Shown: positions 10,285 to 20,329, numbered from the stretch's first letter. The stretch: DNA of 64,000 nucleotides from Diacronema lutheri (GCA_019448385.1 JAGTXO010000054.1:62001-126000), one strand, 5' to 3'. The notes: a model not told the origin generated them from the letters alone. Numbers and translations are program-made.

Positions 10285-10312
10285 TATGAGTACTCATATG
10301 GGTACCCATATG
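10285..10312. promoter_or_regulatory. Two overlapping perfect palindromes upstream of the glucanase
   Basis: TATGAGTACTCATA (10285-10298) and CATATGGGTACCCATATG (10295-10312) are both perfect palindromes and share four bases. They sit 60-90 bp upstream of the glucanase start codon in an AT-rich island within very GC-rich DNA. A dimeric-factor binding site is likely; the factor is unknown. Confidence 0.55.
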
Positions 10313-10836
10313 GGGGGTTCGGCTAGTATTGGCCCACGATAACCGCCAAAACCAGTCGCAACGCCAACATGGCTGACGCCCGTCCGGCTGGGCGTGAGAC
10401 CTCGCGCTTTCGGCAACGGCTTGGGCACGTCCGTCTCGCTAACTCTGCCGCTGGCAAATCGGCCACCGAGCTCACCTCGCGCCGCGACAGCTCGCCCAAA
10501 CTGACCCAAAAAATCTCCTCTGGGCCAACACTGACCGGGCGCGCGCATGGCGCGCGCTGAGCGCGCTCCTCTTCCCAGCTTCATGCAGAGCGCTCAAGGG
10601 CGGCGACTCGACCACCAATGAACCGCTCGGAGGCCACGCAAGATGCGCCTGCCACGCGCAGCCGCGCGCGCACCGTCGTGGTGGTGGTCGAGCGTGGACA
10701 CTGTCACGCGGCGCACGTGAAGTCGTGAATGCGCTGCTTGCGCGTGGCTCCTCGCCGAGTCCACACAGAGCGAACATAGAGTGCTCAAGGACCACGACTC
10801 GACCACCAATGAGCCGCTAGTATGCCGCGCAACCGC
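10313..10836. other. Gene-free stretch with a diverged direct repeat
   Basis: No gene recognised. A block around 10588-10625 (GCTCAAGGGCGGCGACTCGA then CCACCAATGAACCGCT) recurs diverged at 10782-10818, about 194 bp downstream, both followed by a CGCGCAGCCG/GCGCAGCCGG segment. The repeat may mark the downstream end of the adjacent psq-type gene or an old duplication. Confidence 0.5.
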
Positions 10837-11967
10837 TCATGCGCAGCCGGCCGGCACACTCAGCGGCAGGCGGCTGGCGGCAGGTGCCCGTGGCCGCAGG
10901 CGCGGTCGCGGCCGCATGCTGATGCAGCCAGAATCAGATTTCAGGCGCGGACTCATCGCCGCTGAGGGCCCCTCGCACTCGTCGCACCAGATGTGGCCAT
11001 TCTCGTCGGGCGCAGGCAGACCCGCGACAAGCATCATGTCGCACGACGGGCAGCAGCGCGCGACGACAGAGCTGTCCGTCACCTGCGTGTAAGGTAAGCC
11101 CGTCTTCTTGACGACGCACCCGAGCTCGATCGCGGTGCCGCGGACCAGCTCGACGATCTCAACGTAGCGGTACGGGCAATGCATCAGCGCGCCATCGGCG
11201 ATCGTGAGCATGCGCTTCTTCTCCACGGCGTCGCCAAGCACCAGGCCGCCGCCAGACTTAGGCAGCGTCGTGCGCCTCTGCTCGTCGCGCCTCACGAGCC
11301 AGAGCGGCGTACCGTCGCGCTCGCGCTTCTTAAGCCAGCGCTCGAGCGTCTTGCGCGGCACCTTGTACGCGCCCGGGCTGCTCCTGATCTCCGCAAGTGT
11401 GAGCTCCCCGTTGGTGATCTGCGTGCACAGGTCGCAGACGTCCGCAAAGGTGTACTGGCAGTACGACGCCTTGGGCTTGATGAGCAGCTCCTGGCCGCGC
11501 GAGACTGACGCGAGCACCCGGCGCGCCTGCTTGTTGCGGCCGATGACGAGCGGCGCCGCCGACTGGACGCGCGCGGCTTGAACAGCCGTGGCTTGCGCGG
11601 CTGCAGAGCCCTGCCCGCGCGTGTGGCCGGCCGGCGCGGCCGACAGCGCTCTCCGCAAGCGCGCCGAGCGCGCCGCCTCCGCCGCCTTGAGCACGTCGAG
11701 CTCTGCCTTGACGCGGGCGAGCTCTGCCTCGAGCGCCGCCGCCTGCTGCCCGTCGGCGATCGCCCGCTGCATGAAGGCGAACGCGTCCGACGGTGTTAGC
11801 GCCGGGCCCGCCGCCGCCCGCGTCGACTCCGCCGACCCCGCCGAGCCCGTCGAGAGACGCCCTCGCGGTGCTTGGACGACATCGACCCGCACGGCCTTGC
11901 TGGCGGCTGCCTTGTTGCGCGCGGCACTGCCGAGCTGGCCTCCGAGCCGCCCGCTCGAGCCGCCCAT
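10837..11967 (-). CDS. psq/CENP-B-type HTH protein with zinc ribbon, transposase-derived?
   Basis: Frame of 376 residues from ATG 11967. An Ala/Arg-rich N-terminus includes a short coiled-coil stretch (QAAALEAELARVKAELDVLK). The centre reads NGELTLAEIRSSPGAYKVPR, then KTLERWLKKRERDG, the pattern of a psq/Tigger helix-turn-helix ending in the rwl motif. Then LGDAVEKKRMLTIADGALMH resembles the second HTH of pogo/Tigger transposases. The C-terminal part has a zinc ribbon (CCPSCDMM ... IWCDEC). No DDE catalytic core follows, so it is either a truncated pogo-like transposase or a domesticated DNA-binding protein. The motif GGGCCAAyrCTAACGrC occurs twice just upstream (about 12002-12035). Function beyond DNA binding is unknown. 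Confidence 0.6.
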   Translation of the reverse strand: MGGSSGRLGGQLGSAARNKAAASKAVRVDVVQAPRGRLSTGSAGSAESTRAAAGPALTPSDAFAFMQRAIADGQQAAALEAELARVKAELDVLKAAEAARSARLRRALSAAPAGHTRGQGSAAAQATAVQAARVQSAAPLVIGRNKQARRVLASVSRGQELLIKPKASYCQYTFADVCDLCTQITNGELTLAEIRSSPGAYKVPRKTLERWLKKRERDGTPLWLVRRDEQRRTTLPKSGGGLVLGDAVEKKRMLTIADGALMHCPYRYVEIVELVRGTAIELGCVVKKTGLPYTQVTDSSVVARCCPSCDMMLVAGLPAPDENGHIWCDECEGPSAAMSPRLKSDSGCISMRPRPRLRPRAPAASRLPLSVPAGCA

Positions 11968-12412
11968 GGACTTGGGCGTCTCCCGCGCAAAAACACGAAC
12001 GCGGGCCAACGCTAACGGCGGGCCAATACTAACGACGCTTTCCGACGGGTCAACAGATGGGGTCAGGAAGTGCGCAGCGAGGCGCCAGGCGGAGCAGGCC
12101 CAAAGACCCACACGCGCCTAGCCACCGCGCGCCGCCGCCCGCGCGCCGCCGCACCGGTGGCCGCCGTCAATCACACCACCGGCCGACGCGCACGCGCACG
12201 CCGAGGCCCGAAGATCGTCGGCGACGACCGCCACCCCCGAGCCGCCGCCTGCCACGTCGCCAAGCCGCCCGCCGCCGCTGCAGAGCGCGACGCCCGCCGC
12301 CAGCGAGCCGCCGCCCTCCCCGCCGCGTCGCAGCCCCCTGCCGCCGCCGCGAAGCGCACCGCCACCCGCCGCCAGCGTGGCAAGCGCCGCGATGCTGGCC
12401 GCGTGGCCGCGC

Positions 12413-13109
12413 ACGCGCGCCCCGCCACCCCCAAACCCACCGACCGGGGCGAAAAGTACGTTGTTCGCGGTGCCGGCGCAGTCGATGGGCAGGGGCGGCG
12501 GGGCGCGCGGAGCGCGGCCAGCAGAGCGCGAGGGCGCAGCCGTCGCAAGCGAAGATTTCGTCGTAGAGAAGGCCACGCCGCCGTCGCTCGTGCGGCCGTG
12601 CGCGCGCGCCCCGCCACCTCCAAACCCACCGACCGGGGCGAAAAGTACGTTGTTCGCGGTGCCGGCGCAGTCGGTGGGCAGGGGCGGCGGGGCGCGCGGA
12701 ACGCGGCCATCAGAGCGCGAGGGCGCAGCCGTCGCAAGCGAAGGTTTCGTCGTAGAGAAGGCCACGCCGCCGTCGCTCGTGCGGCCGTGCGCGCGCGCCC
12801 CGCCACCCCCAAACCCACCGACCGGGGCGAAAAGTACGTTGTTCGCGGTGCCGGCGCAGTCGATGGGCAGGGGCGGCGGGGCGCGCGGAGCGCGGCCAGC
12901 AGAGCGCGAGGGCGCAGCCGTCGCAAGCGAAGGTTTCGTCGTAGAGAAGGCCACGCCGCCGTCGCTCGTGCGGCCGTGCGCGCGCGCCCCGCCACCCCCA
13001 AACCCACCGACCGGGGCGAAAAGTACGTTGTTCGCGGTGCCGGCGCAGTCGATGGGCAGGGGCGGCGGGGCGCGCGGAGCGCGGCCAGCAGAGCGCGAGG
13101 GCGCAGCCT
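12413..13109. repeat. 189-bp tandem repeat, about 3.7 copies
   Basis: Near-identical units begin at equivalent points 12421, 12610, 12799 and 12988, exactly 189 bp (63 codons) apart. They differ at only a handful of bases. Because the period is a multiple of three, several frames are open through the whole array: two on the + strand (one reading PPPPNPPTGAKSTLFAVPAQ per unit) and at least one on the - strand (one reading IDCAGTANNVLFAPVGGFGG per unit). I cannot tell which, if any, is translated. The - strand frame (about 13488 to 12118) continues into non-repeat sequence with ordinary composition and is slightly favoured. Confidence 0.9.
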
Positions 13110-13378
13110 GGATGGCAAAGGCAGGCGTCGTCAAGGCAGCCGGCGTTTCGAAGCTGCCGGCCGGCACGGCCGCGCCGGCGCGCGCCGCGCCGACGGGGAC
13201 CACGGTGCCTCGCAGCTGTTCAAAAGCCTGTAGCCGAACCCCCGAACCCCCCATATTCCCAAATCCCAACCGCGCATCGCGGCGTGCGCACGCCGCGCGA
13301 CACGGCGCCAGCCGGCGTCGGCGCTGCGTCGGCGCGTGGACGCCTGTTGCCGGTCGCGCGCGCGCGCGCGCCCCTCGC

Positions 13379-14260
13379 TCACTTGCGCAAGAGTCGTTCC
13401 AACCGCGCGAGTGCGAGCGTAACGATGCCGGCGATCGCCGCGGCCTGCAGCACGAGCAGCCGGCGGCGGACGAGCGCCCACGAGCCACGCGCGGAGTGCG
13501 GGCTCACCGCGCGCTCTGACGCCGCGAGCACGTACGCGCCGTAGTGCTTTGCGATCGTCTCGCGCGACGCGCGGAGGGGGGCCGAGCCCTTGTGTCGCAT
13601 CGGCACGCGGTCAATGCCGACAATGGGCAGATGGCGGACGAGCGCGGTGGGCTGCACCGCCCACTCAAGCGTGGGTGTAAGCTCCATCGCCGCGACCTCG
13701 CAGTTAGCCAGCTCGATCCCGAGCAGGTGGCACAGGAAGCCGTGGTGCGTCACGACGATGACGCGCTCCTCGGCGCGCGCGCCGAGCCAGCGCACAAAGT
13801 CGGCCATGCGCGCGGCAAGGGCGCGCTGGCCATCATCGAGGCCTATCCGCCGCTGCTTGCACCACGGCGCCGGCTTCACGTACCACATCTCCTCGAGCTC
13901 CGACAGGTCGAAGGCGTCCCCAAATTCGGCGCGCAACTCAGCCGGCGGCCTGCCCGTGTCAGCGTTCGAAGTGCCGATCTCCTGCAAAAGGTGGGTGGCG
14001 ATGCGCGGCACGCCAAGCTGTGCGGGCACGGCGAGCTGCGCCGTCTCGAGCGTGCGGCGCATCGGCGACGCCGCGACGAGCTGCGCGCCCAGGCGCAGCG
14101 CGCCCGACGCGTCGAGCTGCACGGCCTGCGTGTAGCCGGCGGGTGTGAGGCCCGGGTCGCGCGTCGTCGAGTCGTGGCTCACGTTGTGCGTCGCCTCGCC
14201 GTGCCGCACAAACCACACGAGCTTGCGCGTACGCTCTCGCGAGCTGGGTGCCGGCGACAT
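13379..14260 (-). CDS. Histidine phosphatase (phosphoglycerate mutase-like), tail-anchored
   Basis: Branch-1 histidine phosphatase superfamily member of 293 residues. The phosphate-accepting motif VRHGEATHN is near residue 16; SPMRRTLETAQ, the second substrate-pocket Arg, follows; and VVTHHGFLCHLLG carries the second catalytic His. The C-terminus has a hydrophobic span, LLVLQAAAIAGIVTLALARL, followed by a short basic end, which suggests a tail-anchored membrane protein. The substrate is unknown; the long ERMWYVKPAP-like loop after the core (EEMWYVKPAPWCKQRR) resembles plant and fungal uncharacterised members rather than glycolytic PGAM. Start at ATG 14260; the gene faces FNR head to head, 136 bp apart. 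Confidence 0.88.
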   Translation of the reverse strand: MSPAPSSRERTRKLVWFVRHGEATHNVSHDSTTRDPGLTPAGYTQAVQLDASGALRLGAQLVAASPMRRTLETAQLAVPAQLGVPRIATHLLQEIGTSNADTGRPPAELRAEFGDAFDLSELEEMWYVKPAPWCKQRRIGLDDGQRALAARMADFVRWLGARAEERVIVVTHHGFLCHLLGIELANCEVAAMELTPTLEWAVQPTALVRHLPIVGIDRVPMRHKGSAPLRASRETIAKHYGAYVLAASERAVSPHSARGSWALVRRRLLVLQAAAIAGIVTLALARLERLLRK

Positions 14261-14396
14261 CCCCACCCGCGAGGGCGCTCGACCAACGGGAGCTTGCCCC
14301 GTGACGGGGTGACCGCGCAACGCATAACGTGGGTCCGGGGCACCAGTCCGGTGGGATAATGAGCAAATCGCGCTTGCGTGGTTCTTCAGCGCAAAG
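14261..14396. promoter_or_regulatory. Bidirectional promoter, histidine phosphatase / FNR
   Basis: A 136-bp gap between two divergent start codons. It includes GGGATAATGAGCAAATCGCG at 14353-14372, the least GC-rich part. No other element was recognised. Confidence 0.4.
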
Positions 14397-15877
14397 ATGC
14401 TGGCCCTGATCTGCGGTGCAGCCGCCTTCAACGGCGGCACGCGCGCGCCGCTCGCGGCGCGCTCGCGCGTGGTGATGCAGTCGGCGATGGACGAGCCTTG
14501 GAACTCGGGCATCATCTCCAAGACGGTCTTCACCGCCGAGCAGCTCGCGTGCGCGCCGCGCCCATCGGACGCGCGCTCGTGCGCTTGCAGCCACCGGAGC
14601 GCGGCCCGCGACTCGGCCGCCTCCATCGGCCCTGCGCAGAGCGGGTCGAAGGCGTGTGAGCCGCGGCCGGCCAGACAAGCGTTGCGCTCGTCCGTTTGCT
14701 CGCGCCGCGCGCCGCACGCCCGCCGAGCACGCGGAGGCGCTCGCGCGGCGCTGGGGCATCGCGCCGGCGGTGCGCAGGGCCGCGACGCCACGCGCTCACG
14801 GTCGCTTTCGCTCCCCCTTACCTGTGCCGCGTGTTGCCCGCGCCGCCCGTCACGCTCCACGTGCCCACCGCGCGCCTCCTGCCGCGCTCGCGCATCGCCT
14901 CCCGCCGGGCCGGACCCGCCGCCGATCGAAAAATGCCGCATCCTGGTTCCCGACGCCGGTTCGCGGCTGTGCGGACACTTGGCCGGACTTGCCGCGCGCG
15001 CGCGTGCGATGACGCGCAGGGCGTCGATGGGCGGTGCAAAGGCGCCGACCAAGATGTCCGCCACCGCCACCGCGTCCGGTGGGCAGGACTTCCTCGAGGC
15101 GACGCCATACTGGTGAGAGCGCCTGCCTGTGCTCGCGCGCCGCGCGCCGCGGCACGTCGCACAATGGCGGGCACCACGCCCGCGCTCGCGCAGCCGCGCA
15201 GCGTCGGGCACCGCCATGCTTTGTACCCCTGCTTGCACCACGCTCGCTCTTTGCTCGCGCGCCGCTCGGCGCTCGCGAGCGACGGCACGGGCGGGCGCCA
15301 GCGCCCCGGCCCCTGAGATGCGCTGTGCGGCTTCACGCCGGGCCTGGGCGCTGCGCTCGGGCACGGCCCTATGCCGGCTGCGCCCGAGCGTCGGCTCTGC
15401 GCAGCAGCGTCGGCTCTCGAGGCGCCGCCGGGCCTGCGCAGCCGACGGGCTCGCAGCGCCTGCACGTGGCCCGGAGCGGTGGCGCGTCGCGGTGCGCGGG
15501 GCCGGCCAGAAGCGGCCCGGGCCGCGCTCGGCCCGCCGCAGCGCGCAGCGGGAGAGCGTGGTCGCGGGTGAGGGCAGCGAGGCGTGGTGTGGCGTGGCGT
15601 GCGGCTTGCGTGGCGCGGCGTCTGAAGCGCGCGCGCGGCCTCAGCGCCGCACGTGGTCGCACAGCGCCAGCGCGCGACCCGGCGGCGCATCGGGGCCGGG
15701 CGGCCACGCGGATCGCGCCAAGACGCGCAGAGTGGGTGGACGGCACGGGAAGCGTTGCGCGCGGCGGAGCTTTTGCAACGCGCACCGCTGTTCCCAGCCC
15801 GTGCTGCTGCGCGCCTCGGCGCACCGGCCGCAGGGGGGGGAACCCGCCCCCATGCTGTCGCGCACCATCTCGTTCGT

Positions 15878-15915
<38 letters not shown>

Positions 15916-17622
15916 GCGCTCCCAATTCTGCTGCACGGCGAGGAGCCTCCAAGGCGCTCACCTGCCAGCTGGTCCACGCTCGTCCCGCGTCGGCTCGGCG
16001 TGCAGCACTCACCCACCCGCCTCCGTCCGCCCGCCCCGCCGCCATCCTGCGCAGGGACACGTCGAACATCCCGCTCAACACATACAAGAACAAGGCGCCG
16101 TTCACGGGCAAGGTCGTGTCGTGCAAGCGCATGGTCGGCCCGCAGGCGACCGGCGAGACGTGCCACATCATCATCAACCACGAGGGCAAGATGCCCTACT
16201 GGGAGGGCCAGAGCTATGGCGTCATCCCCCCGGGCACCAACCCGAAGAACGGTGCGCAACAACGCGACGCCCCGCGTCCTCGCGACGCGCGCACGTGCGC
16301 GACCCGCCGCCCGGCCGCTGCCGCGCCACTGCCCGGCGCTCACGCACTGCCGCCGCGCCACTGCCCGGCGCTCACGCACTGCCGCCGCGCCACCGCCCGG
16401 CGCTCACGCACTGCCGCCGCGCCACTGCCGGGCGCTCACGCACTGCCGCCGCGCCACTGCCGCCGCCGCCGCCACCGCCGCAGGCAAGCCCAACTCGGTG
16501 CGCCTCTACTCGATCGCGTCGTCGCGCTACGGCGACGACATGACGGGCAAGACGGGCTCGCTCTGCGTGCGCCGCGCCGTGTACGTCGACCCTGAGACGG
16601 GCAAGGAGGACGACTCGAAGAAGGGCGTCTGCTCCAACTTCCTGTGCGACGCGAAGCCCGGCCAGGAGCTCACGATGACGGGCCCGTCGGGCAAGGTGAT
16701 GCTGATGCCGGAGCAGGACCCCAAGACGGACCTGATCATGGTCGCGACGGGCACGGGCATCGCGCCGTACCGCGGCTTCATCCGCCGCCTCTTCGTCGAG
16801 AAGGTGCGTCGGGCACACCGCCGCCGCGGCCGCGCACCACGCGCGCGCGCCGCTCTGGACGCCCAGAGCGGCGCGTCCAGAGAGCGTCCAGAGCGCGTCC
16901 AAAGGGAGGGCGTCTGCCCGTGCGCACGCGCCCAGCGCAACAGCTCGACGCGGGCCCCGTCCCGCGCCGCCCCGTCCCCCAGCGGAGGGGCACGCCGCGC
17001 CGTCGCTCAAAGGCGCCGTCGCGCCCCTCCGCTGCGGCCATGGGCGCGCGCAGACGCCGGCCGGCGCGGCGTACAAGGGCCAGGCGTGGCTCTTCCTCGG
17101 CGTGGCCAACTCGGACTCGCTGCTCTACGACGACGAGTGGCAGGTGCGCTTGCTCCCGCCGGACTGGTGCTCCCGCCGGACTGGTGCTCCCGCCGGACTG
17201 GTGCTGCCGCCGGACTGGTGCTGCCGCCGGACTGGTGCTCCCACCGGATTACGTGGCGTCTTCACACGTTGCGCGCGCGCGCCTCCGTCTCCCCGCGCAC
17301 GACTGCACGCCGCCGCCATGCCGCCCACCAGGCGTCGCTGAAGACGCACCCGAGCAACTTCCGCCTGGACTACGCGCTCTCGCGCGAGCAGAACAACAAG
17401 GCGGGCGGCAAGATGTACATCCAGGACAAGGTCGAGGAGTACGCCGATGAGATCTTCGCAAAGCTCGAGAAGGGCGCGCACATGTACTTCTGCGGACTCA
17501 AGGGGATGATGCCCGGCATCACCGAGATGCTCGAGCGCGTCGCCAAGTCCAAGGGGCTCGCGTGGGAGGAGTTCCTCGAGGGGCTGAAGAAGAAGGGGCA
17601 GTGGCACGTCGAGGTCTATTAA
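14397..17622 (+). CDS. PETH: Ferredoxin-NADP+ reductase, plastid
   Basis: Passes electrons from reduced ferredoxin to NADP+ at the thylakoid/stroma interface. Five exons: 14397-14548, 16055-16251, 16484-16803, 17054-17143, 17332-17622 (349 residues). Each junction keeps frame and rebuilds family motifs. Exon 1 is the leader ([13 protein letters not shown], signal-type start). Exon 2 gives [20 protein letters not shown]; exon 3 the FAD-binding [11 protein letters not shown] and [13 protein letters not shown], then the NADP-binding [17 protein letters not shown]; exon 4 [20 protein letters not shown]; exon 5 [30 protein letters not shown] and the terminal WHVEVY with its C-terminal Tyr. All expected cofactor residues are present. 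The first intron is 1,506 bp, far longer than the others, and contains a 34-base C run; two other introns are mostly minisatellite. No second gene was recognised in the long intron. Confidence 0.95.
15880..15913. repeat. Poly-C tract (34 bases)
   Basis: An uninterrupted run of 34 C in the first FNR intron, about 140 bp before the 3' splice site. The length may be a sequencing or assembly estimate. Confidence 0.9.
16324..16451. repeat. 32-bp minisatellite, four units, fills an FNR intron
   Basis: Four near-identical 32-bp units beginning CGCCACTGCCCGGCGCTCAC, plus a partial fifth, make up more than half of the 232-bp intron 16252-16483. Confidence 0.9.
17152..17250. repeat. 17-bp minisatellite, five and a half units, in an FNR intron
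   Basis: GCTCCCGCCGGACTGGT is repeated five times with single-base variants, plus a partial sixth unit, starting 8 bp after the 5' splice site of the intron 17144-17331. Confidence 0.9.
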
Positions 17623-18559
17623 ATACGGAGCGTCGCCGCCGCCGTTGCAGGCCTTGCGCGGCGCGCTCTCCGGTGCGCGCTGGCCGCCGCCGGCGGGCAG
17701 TTTGAGCGTCGCGTGCCCGCGGCCGCGCGGTCGCGCAGCGTGGCGCACGCCACCAAAGCTCGGAACAGAGGGCCGCTCGGCCGTGTGGCATGCCGGTACC
17801 CGGTGCGGGCAGCCCGCCCGTCCAAATCCGGCCATGTTCCATTGTTTGAAGCGATGCAGATGCACTGAAATGGCCGTGCCGCGGCGCTCATCAGGGCCGC
17901 GACGCGCGCACTGTGGCGGCGCGATGCCATCGCGCGAATATCAATTTTGGAAAAGGAGGCACTCCTCCCACCCACCACAAAAGACAAGGTCGTTGACGTG
18001 GGCGCAACGTGCGGGAAAAAGATCAGTACGGCTATATAGGGCGCAGTCCGGGTTGGTCCGGCCAGTGTAACGCTGAGAGTACGACCAGGGTCGTACAATC
18101 AAGGGTTAAAAGCCAGCCAATGAGCGCTCGAGGGGTCGGGGCGAGGCTTAGGACGAGCCTAGGACCGAGACCCCCCTCCTGACTGGCCGATTTTGAGTAG
18201 AATTCGGGGTCGAGCCGGCGCGGCGGACGGAGGGCCCGAGCCGGGCCGACGGAGGGTCCGACCCCGGAATGCGGGCGACCGGAAGGGCTTGGGTGATTGA
18301 CGCCCAGTCGAATAGAATGGCGGATTCCGGGGGGGGGTCGCAACTGGCATCGCGCGAGCTGAGGCCCTCTGACTGACCGGACCGCGCCGAATGCGCGTGC
18401 ACCCCGTGGAGGGCGCGGCCAGTCGGAAACTCTTCGCGACGGAGCTAGCCGCGGCATACCGTGCGCTGCGCCGGCGCGCTACTTGCCGTTGGCCGAGCTG
18501 CGGGTGTTGCGCACGGCCGTGTTGCGCAGCCAGCGCCTCGATGCGCCGGTGGCCGGAAC
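17623..18559. other. Gene-free stretch of about 940 bp
   Basis: No convincing coding frame. It contains a TATATA sequence at 18033-18038, a small hairpin GTACGACC-AG-GGTCGTAC at 18079-18096 and a run of GGGGGGGGG near 18329. Base composition is less GC-rich than the flanking genes in parts (17930-18120). It separates the host gene block on the left from the mobile-element region on the right. Confidence 0.5.
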
Positions 18560-18752
18560 CTTGGCGCGCTTTGACTAAGCGACCTCGGCCTGCACAGACT
18601 CGAACGCGTGCGTAAACTCGAGGCGTTGCAGGTGGCGAGCACGTGAGTTCGCGTAGGAGGTCTTGTGCTCGGTGGCCTGGCTGTCCACCGACGAGAGCTT
18701 GGGCGAGTTCGGCGGCACGTTGGCTCACTTGGGCTCGGTGCGCGGCTCTGCC

Positions 18753-18785
<33 letters not shown>

Positions 18786-19640
18786 CTTCGGACTCGCTGC
18801 CCGGCTCTGCCTGTGCGGGCGCGATGCACTCGGACTCGATGCCCGGCTCTGCCTTCGTGGGCGCGGTCGCGGGCACGAGCGCGCCCACGACCCCGTCGCG
18901 GTTGAAGACATCGAACTCGACGCACACGCCGTGGTCCTTGAAGTCGGTGGCCTCGCTGTCGTTCGCGTAAACCTCGGGCGAACTCGCAACGAGCGACGAC
19001 ATCTCGGCGTGGAGCCAGCAGATCTCATGCTGCACCGCGTGATCAGGTTCTTGAGCGCTCCGTTGAAAGAGTCACTCTCACGGAGGCGCTCGCTGCATTG
19101 CACCAGATAGCCATCGAGCTTGTGAGCGTGCTCGTGCGCCCGTGCGAGGTCCTTGAAGAGCGCGTCGGCGCGCGCGCACATGCCGTCGCATGATTTGGCC
19201 GGTGTCATGGTGTGCTTCCAAGGCCTGGCGCTCGGCGTTGAGCGTGTCGTGATCCACGCGAACGAGCTGCAACCAGCTGCAGCAGCCGCGCGACGCCGCT
19301 GTCGCCGACGATGCGCTGGAGCATGTGGCCCATGAGGTGCGCGCGGCACGTGGCGAGCGCGACATTCTTGCGCAGCAGCGCGAGGATCCGGGCGCCGCGG
19401 ACGAGCCGGCCCATGCACTTGAGCGCGTAGATTCGGCCGCACATGTACGCGCCGACGACCGAGTCGGCGGGCCCGCCGTCGAGCCAATAGTTGGCCTCGG
19501 CCGCATCGCGGCGGCGGGCGACGCGCTGAAGGATGCGCACGCGGTAGTGCCGGGCGACGAGCAGCTCGTCGCCGACGATCTCAGCAGCTCGGAGAAGTTC
19601 TGGGGGTACATGTTGTGCGAGCGTGCCACGAGATCTCGGG
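18560..19640 (-). pseudogene. Degraded gene of unknown family
   Basis: Stretches with non-random protein composition follow one another on the - strand but in different frames: MYPQNFSELL; LLVARHYRVRILQRVARRRD; LDGGPADSVVGAYMCGRIYA; KDLARAHEHAHKLDGYLVQC; SFNGALKNLITRC; then FKDHGVCVEFDVFNRDGVVG and a repeat of AEPGxESE units. The pieces keep a common order, so I read this as one broken gene spread over about three frames. Small introns are an alternative explanation for some of the shifts. I do not recognise the family. It lies just outside the fold-back element and may belong to the same mobile region. Confidence 0.4.
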
Positions 19641-20036
19641 CGTGCCGTCCGTTCGTTCAGAGCAGAGCGCCTCGGGCCGAGCTTCGGACGGAGGATGCAG
19701 CGCGCGAATGCACCTGCAGCGCGCAGTGTGGCCTCGCGTGCCGTCACGAAGCCGCCTGCGCGCATTGCGTAGGCGGCGAGCGCGACGAGGGCGGGCGCGG
19801 ACGAGGTGCTGAGCGGCGTCACGTACGCGCCCTCGCCCGCCGAGATCGACGCCGCGGCGCTGACGATGCGCGCGGCGTACCACACCGACCGCCCCTGAGA
19901 CGATGCGCGGCGCCCGCGGAGGACTGGTCCGTTGGCGCGCAAACCGTGGGCGAAAGGGCGCGAAGCCAACGGCCGTCCGCGCACGTTCAAACGCGCGCAT
20001 ACGGGTGGCTTCCTCCCACCTTCGGCGCCGCTTTCT

Positions 20037-20329
20037 AAAAGGGTGTAGGGTGTAGGGTGTAGGATGCAAAACAAGCCCTCCCCACATTTGGGCCCGACGT
20101 CATTCCTTCTTCGAAGCCGTGACGTTACTCACATACGAGTACCTTTACTTAGTGTAGGATGTATCTATTCTCTAGGTATTTGCATAGTGTAGGGTGTAGG
20201 ATAAGTACGGTTATGAAAGTCCCATAGGGGGGAGAAGGAATGACGCTGTGACGAAAGAAGGAATGACGTCGGGCCCAAATGTGGGGAGGGCTTGTTTTGC
20301 ATCCTACACCCTACACCCTACACCCTTTT
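20037..20329. mobile_element. Fold-back/MITE-like element with perfect 75-bp inverted arms
   Basis: 20037-20111 and 20255-20329 are exact reverse complements over 75 bp, with a 143-bp AT-richer loop. The outer ends carry three GGGTGTA units (AAAAGGGTGTAGGGTGTAGG), and the loop contains two more partial copies of TGTAGG. The imperfect inverted similarity continues about 12 bp into both flanks (CGCCGCTTTCT versus CGCCGCTTTTC). No protein is encoded. The perfect arms suggest a recent insertion or recent arm copying. A target-site duplication could not be assigned with confidence. Confidence 0.8.

Noticed and set aside
12070-13519. Three overlapping long frames through the 189-bp repeat as three genes
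   Set aside because: They cannot all be real; openness follows from the repeat period being divisible by three. Only the repeat itself is reported.
14549-16054. Separate gene inside the long first FNR intron
   Set aside because: Frames on both strands are open but Arg/Pro/Ala-rich, with no recognised motif; the intron phase joins exon 1 to exon 2 cleanly without them.
18033-18038. TATATA as a promoter
   Set aside because: No supported gene starts within a sensible distance on either strand.
20037-20329. Internal telomere tract
   Set aside because: GGGTGTA occurs only three times per arm as part of perfect inverted arms; a telomere would be a long one-direction array.
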